Assembly: GCA_041648175.1 (NCBI GenBank)
Contig: JBAZPO010000003.1
Coordinates: 186,001 to 250,000 of the forward strand
From: Desulfobaccales bacterium
Lineage (GTDB): Bacteria > Desulfobacterota > Desulfobaccia > Desulfobaccales > 0-14-0-80-60-11
DNA length: 64,000 bases
Reading direction: 5' to 3'
This document shows, in pieces, positions 33,193-41,502 of the stretch. The translations under genes were made by a program, and so were the position numbers. Under the pieces are notes generated by a model. That model did no database searches, was not told where the DNA came from, and saw nothing but the letters and a program-made list of their open reading frames with translations. The first letter of the stretch is position 1, and each line of letters begins with the position of its first letter.

Positions 33193-34425
33193 TTGCGCAT
33201 TCTATTACTATCCCAGTATTTCCCTCCGGAAGCCGGGTCAGCGGCGGCCAAGATAGCGGAAATGGCCCATTATCTCGTCGGCCGGGGCCACCAAGTCTCG
33301 ATAGTCTCGCAGGTACCCTGTTATCCCGCTGGCGTGGAATACCCCGGTTACGAGGGTGCCTGGTTCCGCCGCGAACGGCACGATGGCGTCCGCATAACCC
33401 GGACCTGGTCCTATGCCTCGCCAGAACGCAGCAGATTTAAGCCTCGCCTGTTGAATTATGCCACTTTTATGGCGACCGCCCTGGCCGGAATCTTCAGTGG
33501 TCCGCGCCCGGATGTCACCTTGGTGTATTCTCCTCCGCTTATGCTTGGGTTAACCGCGGCCCTGGTCAGTAAAGTCTGGCGAACTCCTTTCGTTTTCTGG
33601 GTGAATGACTTGTGGCCTCGGGCAGCCCTGCATTTGGGGTTTATGCAAGAAGGCCCCCTGTACCGGGCAGCCAGTGCCCTGGAACGTTTTGTTTACCGCC
33701 ATGCGGCGCGGATTTTCGTCTATTCTCAGAGGATGCTGGAGGAAGTGGTGGCGGATGGGGGAGAACGGGGAAAGATCGAGTACCATCCTTTGTGGATCGA
33801 TACCGAGGTCTTCCATCCCGACCCGGCCGGTGCGGCGAGAATCCGGGGACAATATGGCTGGGGAGATAAATTCATCATCCTGTATGGCGGCAATATCGGC
33901 TTGGCTCAGGGGCTGGATGTCTTTGTGGAAGCCGCCCGCCTGCTCCGGGAAACCCCGGATATCCACTTTGTGATGGTGGGTAGCGGGGTGGAAAAGGAAA
34001 ACCTGGAAGGCCTGGCCCGTTCGTATGGCTTGACGAACTTGGAGTTCATCGGCCATCAACCCAAGGACCAGGTTCTGGCCTACTTTTCCGCCGCAGACCT
34101 CCTGTTCGCTCATTTGAAAGCCGCCCCCCACCGCGTAGGGACGGTCCCGGAAAAACTCCTGGCTTACATGGCCTGCGGCCGCCCGGTGCTCATGGCGGCC
34201 CAGCAGGGCGCCGCGGCAGATGTAGTCCGGGAGCATTCCTGCGGGGTAGCAATACCGCCTGATGACCCGCAGGCCCTGGCCCAGGCGATCCTGGCCCTCT
34301 CGCGCCGGCGCCATGAGATTGAGGAAATGGGAGTCCAGGGTCGCCGGGCCGCGGAACAACATTTTGCCGGTCCCCTGGTGCTTGCGGCCATGGAGGCCAG
34401 CTTCAACAAGCTCGCCGGAAATTAA
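33193..34425 (+). CDS. GT4-type glycosyltransferase, WbuB-like
   Basis: 410 residues. N-terminal ILLLSQYFPPEAGSAAAKIAEMAHYLVGRGHQV is the WbuB/WcaI-type entry loop (GT4_WbuB-like, N-acetyl-sugar transfer in some members). FVFWVNDLWPRAAL, IILYGGNIGLAQGLDVFVEA and PHRVGTVPEKLLAYMACGRPVLMA follow in order, the last with the conserved Glu. The chosen start is TTG at 33193, with AAAGGAATAACTGGC just upstream; no closer ATG fits the N-terminal motif. GC-rich, separated from the AT-rich gene upstream. Confidence 0.88.
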   Translation: MRILLLSQYFPPEAGSAAAKIAEMAHYLVGRGHQVSIVSQVPCYPAGVEYPGYEGAWFRRERHDGVRITRTWSYASPERSRFKPRLLNYATFMATALAGIFSGPRPDVTLVYSPPLMLGLTAALVSKVWRTPFVFWVNDLWPRAALHLGFMQEGPLYRAASALERFVYRHAARIFVYSQRMLEEVVADGGERGKIEYHPLWIDTEVFHPDPAGAARIRGQYGWGDKFIILYGGNIGLAQGLDVFVEAARLLRETPDIHFVMVGSGVEKENLEGLARSYGLTNLEFIGHQPKDQVLAYFSAADLLFAHLKAAPHRVGTVPEKLLAYMACGRPVLMAAQQGAAADVVREHSCGVAIPPDDPQALAQAILALSRRRHEIEEMGVQGRRAAEQHFAGPLVLAAMEASFNKLAGN

Positions 34426-35538
34426 TTGAAGGTCCAGGCCATACCTTCTCCAGCCGAGTCTGGCCCTTTGAATAACTCCATCCTGGACTCGGCCGCCCGC
34501 TATCCGTCCATGATTGCTCTCCTGTGCACGGACACCACCCTATATCTCTCCGGACCGGCATCACTCTGGAAAGCTGACTTGGATGGCCTTGGTATAAAAC
34601 TTGTAGCTTCTTTGCCAGTACCATGGCTCCACCGCCAGGCAATGCATTGGCGCCATCTGCGCCGTCTGGGGCGGTTAGATGTGCGGGAGTTGATCGCGGT
34701 TCCCGGAGGCGGTCTTCTGGGGATTTTTCAAAAACAAGTCATCGCCATCGATCGGGGTACCCAGGAGATTCGCGCGGTTTTCCGGGTGCCGGAAGGCGGT
34801 CGACCTCGGGGCTTTGCCATGGCCGCCTCGGGACACCTCTTTGTGGGAGAATATTGGGGCAACCCCAACCGCCAACCCCTGCGCATTTGGGCCAGCACCG
34901 ATAACGGCGCATCCTGGGAACTGGCCTATACCTTGCCCGCCGGCTTCGCCAAACATATGCATAACCTCATATGGGACGAATACCGGCAGGGTTTGTGGGT
35001 CTTAACAGGCGACGGAGAGGGTGAGTGCGCTCTGTTATTTACCCCCGATGAATTCAGGACCATCAGCGAAGTAGTGCGGGGGGGCCAAATGGTCCGCGCC
35101 TGTCACGTCTTTTGCCGGCCCGAGGGCTTGTATTACGGCACCGATACCGAAAAGGCCTCCAACTGGTTTGTTCACCTGGACGTTGAGACCGGGCAGCTCC
35201 ATAAGATTCAGCCTCTCCCGGGAAGCTGCATCTATGCGGCGCGCCTGGCGGACCGTTATTGGCTCTCCACCGCGGTGGAACCCAGTAAGATCAATCTTGA
35301 GCGGAAACCGGCCCTCTGGTTTTCCAAGGATCTGCAGCACTGGAGAAAACTGGTTGAATTTCAAAAGGATTGGTGGCCCGGGGAATATTTCGGGTTTGGC
35401 CGTGTCATCCTGCCCCATGTCCAGGGAGCGTGTCCTTCTCTGGCATTTTCCTCGGTGGCGGTAAAGAGAAGCGATCTTTCCACCTTTGTCCTTAAACCCG
35501 AAGTTCTGCAGCCGTTTCTTTTGGCCCAAGAAGGATAA
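34426..35538 (+). CDS. Beta-propeller (BNR-like) hypothetical protein
   Basis: 370 residues, function unknown. The sequence reads as repeated beta blades with sialidase/photosystem-stability-type elements: WASTDNGASWELAYTLPAG, LLFTPDEFRTISEVV, WFSKDLQHWRKLVEF. There is no signal peptide, so it appears cytoplasmic, which is odd for a propeller in a polymer locus. TTG at 34426 abuts the preceding TAA directly with only a weak site; later in-frame ATG (34510) is possible. Two-base gap to the ATP-grasp gene. It could bind the nascent glycan or hydrolyse/transfer a sugar; undetermined. Confidence 0.65.
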   Translation: MKVQAIPSPAESGPLNNSILDSAARYPSMIALLCTDTTLYLSGPASLWKADLDGLGIKLVASLPVPWLHRQAMHWRHLRRLGRLDVRELIAVPGGGLLGIFQKQVIAIDRGTQEIRAVFRVPEGGRPRGFAMAASGHLFVGEYWGNPNRQPLRIWASTDNGASWELAYTLPAGFAKHMHNLIWDEYRQGLWVLTGDGEGECALLFTPDEFRTISEVVRGGQMVRACHVFCRPEGLYYGTDTEKASNWFVHLDVETGQLHKIQPLPGSCIYAARLADRYWLSTAVEPSKINLERKPALWFSKDLQHWRKLVEFQKDWWPGEYFGFGRVILPHVQGACPSLAFSSVAVKRSDLSTFVLKPEVLQPFLLAQEG

Positions 35539-35539
35539 G

Positions 35540-36736
35540 ATGACCGTACCATCGTATAGCCCCGTCCGGGTTCTGGTGATGGATGGCAGAATTCAATCGT
35601 GTCTGCCCGTGATTAAAGCCTTGCGTCAGGCCGGGCACCAGGTCACCATTGCCGAATCCGACCCTCTCTGCGTCGGATTTTTTTCCCGCTATCCCCACCG
35701 GCGCATCCGTCATCGCGACCCCCGCGTCGACCCCGAGGGTTTCCTCGCAGACCTCAAAAGCCATCTAGCCACAGGCGAGTATGATGTCCTGATCCCCATC
35801 CTGGACGTTACCGCGGAGCTGGTCTCCCGGCACAAACCCGAATTAGAACGGTTTGTCCGGATTCCCTTAGTGGATTATCCGATCTTCATGCGGGCTCGGG
35901 ATAAATCTCAGACCATGAAAATCGCCCAAATCCATGGATTACCCATCCCCAAGACCTATTTTCCCGATGAAATGACCATCGACGAGATCGCCGGAACGGT
36001 GGATTACCCCGTGCTGATCAAGCCCAACATCAGTGTGGGAGCCCGGGGCCTCACGAAGGTCAAGGACGCCCAGGAGCTTAAAGAATTATATCCCCTGGTC
36101 GTAGCCCGTTACGGGCCCAGCACCATACAAGAGTTTATTCCCCAAACCGACCTCCAGTACAAGGCGGAATTTTTGCTCGACAAATCCGGTAAGGTCAAGA
36201 CTTGGGTGGTGTATAGCAAAATTCGCCATTTTCCCCTGGAAGGCGGGGTGAGCACCCTGAACCGCACGGTTGCCCGAGAAGATATCGCGGCGGTTGGCAG
36301 GCAATTACTGCAGGCCATGGACTGGTATTCCTATGCGGATATTGATCTGATCACCGACCCCCGGGATGGCCGGATCAAGATCATGGAAGTCAATCCTCGG
36401 ATAACCGGAAGTGTTAAAATTTGCTTTGAGGCCGGCGTAGATTTTGCCAATATGATGGTAGCGTTGGCTATGAATAGAGAAGTAGCCCCTATAAACGGTT
36501 ATCAGGAAGGGCTTTTCTTGCGGCATCCAGGCCTGGACCTCGTCTGGTTCTTTAAATCTCCAAATCGCTTCAAGGCCGACCCGAACTGGTTCCGCTGCTT
36601 CGGAAAGAATCTGAAATATGATGTGTGGAGCCTAACGGACCCGGCTCCATTCCTGGCGTACGTACTGGCTAACATAAGAGACTTATTCTCCGTGGAGCTA
36701 CGGCGCTATAAGTTTCAAAGAAGCTACCTGGGTTAA
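35540..36736 (+). CDS. ATP-grasp ligase of polysaccharide locus
   Basis: 398 residues from ATG at 35540 (GAAGGATAAG upstream); an in-frame ATG 18 codons earlier overlaps the propeller gene. ATP-grasp layout: N-terminal VRVLVMDGRIQSCLPVIKAL (pre-ATP-grasp Rossmann-like), RARDKSQTMKIAQIHGLPIPKT, DYPVLIKPNISVGARGLTKV (nucleotide-binding Lys and loop), TIQEFIPQTDLQYKAEFLLD, and KIMEVNPRITGS (Mg-binding Glu/Asn). Carboxylate-amine ligase chemistry is predicted, for example attaching an amino acid or acyl group to an amino sugar. The neighbouring deacetylase could expose the amine used here; inference. Confidence 0.87.
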   Translation: MTVPSYSPVRVLVMDGRIQSCLPVIKALRQAGHQVTIAESDPLCVGFFSRYPHRRIRHRDPRVDPEGFLADLKSHLATGEYDVLIPILDVTAELVSRHKPELERFVRIPLVDYPIFMRARDKSQTMKIAQIHGLPIPKTYFPDEMTIDEIAGTVDYPVLIKPNISVGARGLTKVKDAQELKELYPLVVARYGPSTIQEFIPQTDLQYKAEFLLDKSGKVKTWVVYSKIRHFPLEGGVSTLNRTVAREDIAAVGRQLLQAMDWYSYADIDLITDPRDGRIKIMEVNPRITGSVKICFEAGVDFANMMVALAMNREVAPINGYQEGLFLRHPGLDLVWFFKSPNRFKADPNWFRCFGKNLKYDVWSLTDPAPFLAYVLANIRDLFSVELRRYKFQRSYLG

Positions 36737-36796
36737 GGCACCTGTCTTGCATCTGCCGATCTCATAAGAACTCATCAAAAATACTCCTAACCGCTA

Positions 36797-37651
36797 ATGC
36801 TCAATCTCTTGACCATTGATGTGGAGGATTGGTTCCACACCTCCGCTTTGGATCCCTACTTAGGTCCGGACCGATGGGAATCGTTGGAGTCCCGCGTGGA
36901 ACTCAATGTCCACCGGCTTCTGGAAATCCTCGCGACCCATAAGACCCGGGCCACGTTTTTTATTTTAGGTTGGGTGGCCGAGCGCTACCCGCGCCTGGTG
37001 AAAGAAATAGACGCCATGGGGCATGAAATGTGCAGCCATGGGTACCGGCATCGACTGATTTATGACCTGACCCCGGCCCAATTTAAAGCTTTCCTGAACC
37101 GATCCAAACAGATCTTGGAAGATTTGTTAGGCAAGCCTGTGCAGGGATATCGGGCCACCAGCTTTTCCATCGTCAAAAAGACCCTGTGGGCCTTGGATGC
37201 CATTCAAGAGGCTGGCTTTATGTATGACTCCAGTATCTTCCCGGTCGGTCACCATGATCTCTACGGCCTGCCTGGGGTCCCCCGTTTCCCCTTTCGGCAT
37301 GCCAACGGCCTGCTGGAAATACCTCCGTCCACGGTAACGTTCTTCGGGAAGAATTTCCCGGTTGGCGGTGGCGGCTATTTTCGCCTGTATCCATACCGGC
37401 TGACTGCGCAAGGCATTCGCCGGATCAACCGGGAAGGCTACCCTGCCATGGTTTATCTTCACCCCTGGGAATTAGACCCGCATTGCCCCCGGATCAAGCA
37501 CGCTGACAGGCGCACACGTTTTCGCCAATACGTTAACCTGACCAAGACTGCAGGCCGGCTTCACCGGTTGTTGTCGGAATTTCGTTGGAGTCCAATCCAG
37601 CCATATGTTGATAAAATGCAAGACGATTTATTAAAATTTAACGTTAATTAA
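36797..37651 (+). CDS. Polysaccharide deacetylase, XrtA-associated (NodB + DUF3473)
   Basis: 284 residues, CE4-like metal-dependent deacetylase. The NodB motifs are present: TIDVEDWFH (catalytic/metal Asp), SHGYRHRLIYDLT (metal His pair) and GYRATSFSI (Arg motif). C-terminal YPAMVYLHPWELDP is the DUF3473 signature that accompanies exosortase-type polysaccharide loci (TIGR03006 group). No signal peptide, so likely cytoplasmic action on a lipid-linked or nucleotide-linked N-acetyl sugar. ATG at 36797 follows a short intergenic gap of 60 bases after the ATP-grasp gene. Confidence 0.92.
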   Translation: MLNLLTIDVEDWFHTSALDPYLGPDRWESLESRVELNVHRLLEILATHKTRATFFILGWVAERYPRLVKEIDAMGHEMCSHGYRHRLIYDLTPAQFKAFLNRSKQILEDLLGKPVQGYRATSFSIVKKTLWALDAIQEAGFMYDSSIFPVGHHDLYGLPGVPRFPFRHANGLLEIPPSTVTFFGKNFPVGGGGYFRLYPYRLTAQGIRRINREGYPAMVYLHPWELDPHCPRIKHADRRTRFRQYVNLTKTAGRLHRLLSEFRWSPIQPYVDKMQDDLLKFNVN

Positions 37652-37731
37652 TTTCTAAACGTTGATCAAGTAACTCTTGATATATTCAATTTAACTTTAC
37701 TTTACAGCCTGACAAAGCGGAGCGTTTGACC

Positions 37732-39906
37732 TTGAAACAAATAATCCAAAGCTATAAAAACGGCAAAATCACCTTAGAAGATCTTCCTGCGCCAGCCTGC
37801 AAGAGCGGTGGTGTCCTGGTCCGCAATGCGGCCTCCTTGATCAGTGTGGGTACTGAAAAGCTCATGATTGAAATGGGCCAGAAAAGCCTCCTGGGTAAGG
37901 CCCGGGCCCGGCCGGACCTGGTGCGCCAGGCCTTGGCCAAAGCCAAAAAGGAAGGTTTTTTAAGCGTTTATAAAGAAGCGCTCAATCGCCTCGATGAGCC
38001 GATTCCCTTGGGATACAGTGCCGCGGGTATTGTTCAGGAAGTTGGGCATGGCGTTCAGGGTTTTAAACCGGGCGACCGCGTGGCGGTGGCCGGGGCCGGG
38101 TATGCTTCCCATGCCGAGATGGTCTGGATTCCCGAAAACCTCTGCGTGCCCATCCCCGCGGGGGTGGAGTTTGAAGACGCGGCCTTTGTCATGTTGGGCG
38201 GGATTGCGCTGCATGGTGTCCGGGAAGCGGCCCTGACTTTGGGCGAGACCGCGGTGGTAGTGGGCTTGGGGCTTTTGGGCTTGCTCAGCGTCCAATTCTT
38301 GAAGGCTCAAGGGTGCCGCGTCATCGGTATCGATCTGGACCGCCAAAAATGCAAGTTGGCCGGAAACCTGGGGGCCGACTTGACCTTGATTCCCGGCCAG
38401 CATGACGTCGAGGAGGCGGTGGCCAATCTCACCCGGGGCTTTGGCGCCGATGCGGTCATCATCACCGCGGCCAGCAAAGACAATCGGCCACTTCTCCTGG
38501 CTGAGGCCGTGGCCCGGGAGCGGGCCCGGCTGGTCCTCGTAGGGGTGGCGGACTTGACCTTAACCCGGAAAACCTTTTGGACCAAAGAATTGCGGTTTTC
38601 GGTGTCCAAAGCCTCGGGCCCGGGCAGTATCGCACCCCTTTACGAAGCTAAAGGCTTCGACTACCCAATAGCCTATGTCCGATGGACTGAGCGCCGCAAC
38701 CTGGAGGCCTTTCTCGATTTAATCGCCCAGGGCCACATGCGGGTCCAACCCCTTATCACCCATCGCTTTCCCATCCAGGATGCGCTAAAGGCCTATGAGC
38801 TGATCTTGGAAAATCGCGAGCCCTATATCGGCGTGATTTTATCGTATCCCCAAAGCGAGTTGGCAACCGCCCAGGAGGCCACTACAGGGCGCAAGGTTTG
38901 GCTTAAAACCGCCCCAACCACTTCCGGGGCCGCCCCAGCCCAGGGGCTTGGCTTGATTGGCGGCGGCATGTTCACCAAAAACATTCTGCTGCCAGCCCTG
39001 ACCAAGATCTCCGGCGTATCCCGGCGGGGAGTAGCAACGACCACCGGCGTCTCGGCTCGCCATATTGCCAATAAATTCGGGTTTGGCTACGCCACGACGG
39101 ATTACCAGGAGCTCCTGCGGGATGAAACCATCGGCCGGGTGATGATCACTACCCGGCATAACCTCCATGGCCGCCTGGTGGCTGAAGCCTTGGCCGCCGG
39201 TAAAGACGTGTTCGTGGAAAAGCCGCTCTGTCTCACCGAGGACGAACTGGCAGACATCGAGGCGATCTATGACCCCTCTCGGTTCCTCATGGTGGGCTTT
39301 AACCGCCGGTTTGCCCCCCTGGCCCAGGAGGTTAAGTCTTTCTTGAAAGGCCGGGTTACACCCCTGGTCATGATTTACCGAGTCAATGCCGGCTATATTC
39401 CCAACGAGAGCTGGGTGCATGACCCGGAGGTGGGGGGCGGCCGGATTCACGGTGAGGTCTGCCATTTCTTGGATTTTCTGTTGTATATGGCCGACTCCGA
39501 ACCGGTGCAGGTCCACGCCACCGCTATCAGTGGCAGCCTGGGGAAGTATCGCCCTGATGATAACCTGTCCCTCACCCTGACCTTAAAGGACGGCTCGGTG
39601 GGCACCGTCATCTATACCGCCAAAGGTTCCAAATCCTTTTCCCGGGAACGCTTCGAGGTGTTCTGTGAAGACTCGGTGGGGATCATCGAAGATTTTCGGC
39701 GAGGGCAGTTGATTCAAGGCGGCCGCACCCGGCAGCTTAAAAAGTTCTCCAGGGACATGGGCTATCAGGCTGAAATGGAGGTCTTTCTCCGCGGGGCCCC
39801 GGCCTCTGCTCACTATCAGCAGTGGTTTAACAGCTATCTGGCCTCAACCCGTTTGACTCTCAAGGCCGTGGAAGCCCTGAGAACCGGAGAAACTGTGAAG
39901 CTCTAG
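37732..39906 (+). CDS. Bi-domain oxidoreductase: MDR alcohol dehydrogenase + Gfo/Idh/MocA
   Basis: 724 residues fusing two NAD(P)-dependent dehydrogenases. N-terminal half (about 1-375) is a medium-chain dehydrogenase (GDRVAVAGAGYASHAEM, then VVVGLGLLGLLSVQFLKAQG). C-terminal half (about 404-724) is a Gfo/Idh/MocA oxidoreductase (GLIGGGMFTKNILLPAL, then DVFVEKPLCLTEDEL with the EKP Lys, and GGGRIHGEVCHFLDFL). This fusion is common in capsule and EPS loci, where it probably oxidises or epimerises a nucleotide-linked sugar. TTG at 37732 is chosen because MKQIIQSYKNGK is the family N-terminus and GGAG lies at good spacing; a TTG two codons earlier is too close. Confidence 0.92.
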   Translation: MKQIIQSYKNGKITLEDLPAPACKSGGVLVRNAASLISVGTEKLMIEMGQKSLLGKARARPDLVRQALAKAKKEGFLSVYKEALNRLDEPIPLGYSAAGIVQEVGHGVQGFKPGDRVAVAGAGYASHAEMVWIPENLCVPIPAGVEFEDAAFVMLGGIALHGVREAALTLGETAVVVGLGLLGLLSVQFLKAQGCRVIGIDLDRQKCKLAGNLGADLTLIPGQHDVEEAVANLTRGFGADAVIITAASKDNRPLLLAEAVARERARLVLVGVADLTLTRKTFWTKELRFSVSKASGPGSIAPLYEAKGFDYPIAYVRWTERRNLEAFLDLIAQGHMRVQPLITHRFPIQDALKAYELILENREPYIGVILSYPQSELATAQEATTGRKVWLKTAPTTSGAAPAQGLGLIGGGMFTKNILLPALTKISGVSRRGVATTTGVSARHIANKFGFGYATTDYQELLRDETIGRVMITTRHNLHGRLVAEALAAGKDVFVEKPLCLTEDELADIEAIYDPSRFLMVGFNRRFAPLAQEVKSFLKGRVTPLVMIYRVNAGYIPNESWVHDPEVGGGRIHGEVCHFLDFLLYMADSEPVQVHATAISGSLGKYRPDDNLSLTLTLKDGSVGTVIYTAKGSKSFSRERFEVFCEDSVGIIEDFRRGQLIQGGRTRQLKKFSRDMGYQAEMEVFLRGAPASAHYQQWFNSYLASTRLTLKAVEALRTGETVKL

Positions 39907-40026
39907 ACAGATACCGGTTCTGGCTGGTTTGGGCTTCGGCCCACTGGTCTTCTTGCTTCCGCAAACATAATTGACGTTAATTACCCCTGAATAAACTACG
40001 GACGCTTGACGCTTTGGATGGAACTT

Positions 40027-41343
40027 ATGGATTTACTTACTAAGATCAAAAACAAACAGGCATTAATAGGGATTATTGGTTTAGGCTATGTGGGGCTTCC
40101 CCTGGTGCTGCGCTTTGGTGCGGTGGGCTTTAAGGTCCTGGGCTTTGATACGGATGCCAAAAAAGTGGAGCTCTTAAACCGCGGCGAATCCTATATCAAA
40201 CATATACCATCCTCCCAGTTGGCGGCGCTGCTTCATCCCCAAGAGGGCGCTGGGCGGTTTTCCGCCACGCATGACCTGGGTCGCCTTGGTGAACCGGATG
40301 TCCTGATTATTTGCGTGCCCACGCCGCTCACTACCAAACGAGAGCCGGACCTCCAATACGTAGAGAACACCACGCGCCAAATTGCCGCCAGCCTGCGCCC
40401 CGGCCAGTTGGTCTCCCTGGAATCCACTACTTACCCCGGCACCACGATAGAATTGCTTTTACCCATCCTCAACGCACGGGTCCAGGTCGGGAAAGATTTT
40501 TATCTCGTCTTTTCTCCCGAACGGGAAGATCCGGGTAACCCCCACTTTCAGGTGAACACCATTCCCAAGGTGGTGGGGGGGGTGACCCCCGCATGCCTGG
40601 AGCATGGAGTGGCGCTTTATGGCCAAGTGATCGAACGCGTGATTCCGGTATCGTCCACCCAGGTGGCCGAAATGAGCAAGCTCCTGGAAAACATCTACCG
40701 GTCGGTAAATATCGCTCTGGTCAATGAACTTAAAATGCTGTGCCTGCGCATGGGCATTGATATCTTTGAAGTCATCGAAGCCTCCAAGACGAAGCCCTTC
40801 GGATTTCAGGCCTTTTATCCCGGGCCCGGCCTGGGGGGCCATTGCATCCCCATCGACCCTTTTTATCTGACCTGGAAGGCCCGGGAATACGATTTCTCCA
40901 CCCGTTTTATCGAACTGGCCGGCGATATCAACACTGATATGCCCTACTTCGTGGTGGATCGGGTGGCCAAGGCCTTGAGTGATCAATTCAAACCCCTGAA
41001 TGGCGCCAAAATTCTGGTTTTGGGGATCGCCTACAAGAAAGATGTAGATGATAAGCGTGAGTCTCCGGCCCTCAAAATCATGGATCTTCTTACCCGGGAG
41101 GGGGCGGAAGTCAGCTATAATGACCCCCATATCCCACAATGCTCCGGGTTGCGGCATTACCCTCTTTTCAATATGAAGTCCATTCCCCTGGATGAAACCG
41201 TCCTGCAGGAGGCGGACCTGGTGTTACTTATCACGGACCATTCCGCCTATGATTATGCCTGGATTGCCTCCCAAGCCCCTCTCATTGTCGATACCCGTAA
41301 CGCCTTCCAGGGGCTGCCGGGAGGGCATATTTACCCTGCCTGA
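40027..41343 (+). CDS. Nucleotide-sugar dehydrogenase (UDP-GlcNAc/UDP-Glc 6-dehydrogenase type)
   Basis: 438 residues. NAD-binding GIIGLGYVGLPL at the N-terminus, NAD/substrate helix ETTYPGTTIE-like SLESTTYPGTTIELLL, catalytic Cys in GPGLGGHCIPIDPFYLTWKA, and C-terminal ILVLGIAYKKDVDDKRESPALKI (UDPG_MGDP_dh_C). Makes a nucleotide uronic acid for the polymer; the LGxxHCIPIDPxYL form is typical of the WbpA/WbpO/WecC group (N-acetyl-hexosamine), so a UDP-N-acetyl-hexosaminuronate product is more likely than UDP-glucuronate. ATG at 40027 gives the usual family N-terminus; earlier TTG (40006) and ATG (40018) add extra residues. Last plus-strand gene of the locus. Confidence 0.9.
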   Translation: MDLLTKIKNKQALIGIIGLGYVGLPLVLRFGAVGFKVLGFDTDAKKVELLNRGESYIKHIPSSQLAALLHPQEGAGRFSATHDLGRLGEPDVLIICVPTPLTTKREPDLQYVENTTRQIAASLRPGQLVSLESTTYPGTTIELLLPILNARVQVGKDFYLVFSPEREDPGNPHFQVNTIPKVVGGVTPACLEHGVALYGQVIERVIPVSSTQVAEMSKLLENIYRSVNIALVNELKMLCLRMGIDIFEVIEASKTKPFGFQAFYPGPGLGGHCIPIDPFYLTWKAREYDFSTRFIELAGDINTDMPYFVVDRVAKALSDQFKPLNGAKILVLGIAYKKDVDDKRESPALKIMDLLTREGAEVSYNDPHIPQCSGLRHYPLFNMKSIPLDETVLQEADLVLLITDHSAYDYAWIASQAPLIVDTRNAFQGLPGGHIYPA

Positions 41344-41502
41344 CGGTGCGTCAGGGATTTCCGTGCTCATGGTCTCCCTCTTTTGGGTTAGGGGTATGTT
41401 CGGTTTTCCTTGGCGGTCACGTCGCGAACACCAATAATCAAAGGATTGACAGATAGTTTTTCATTTTCGTCCCTGATAGAAGCAGCAGGTCGAGACAGCC
41501 GG

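Noticed and set aside
33550..34362. 270-codon minus-strand frame
   Set aside because: Antisense to the GT4 gene whose motifs are intact; no ribosome site or domain.
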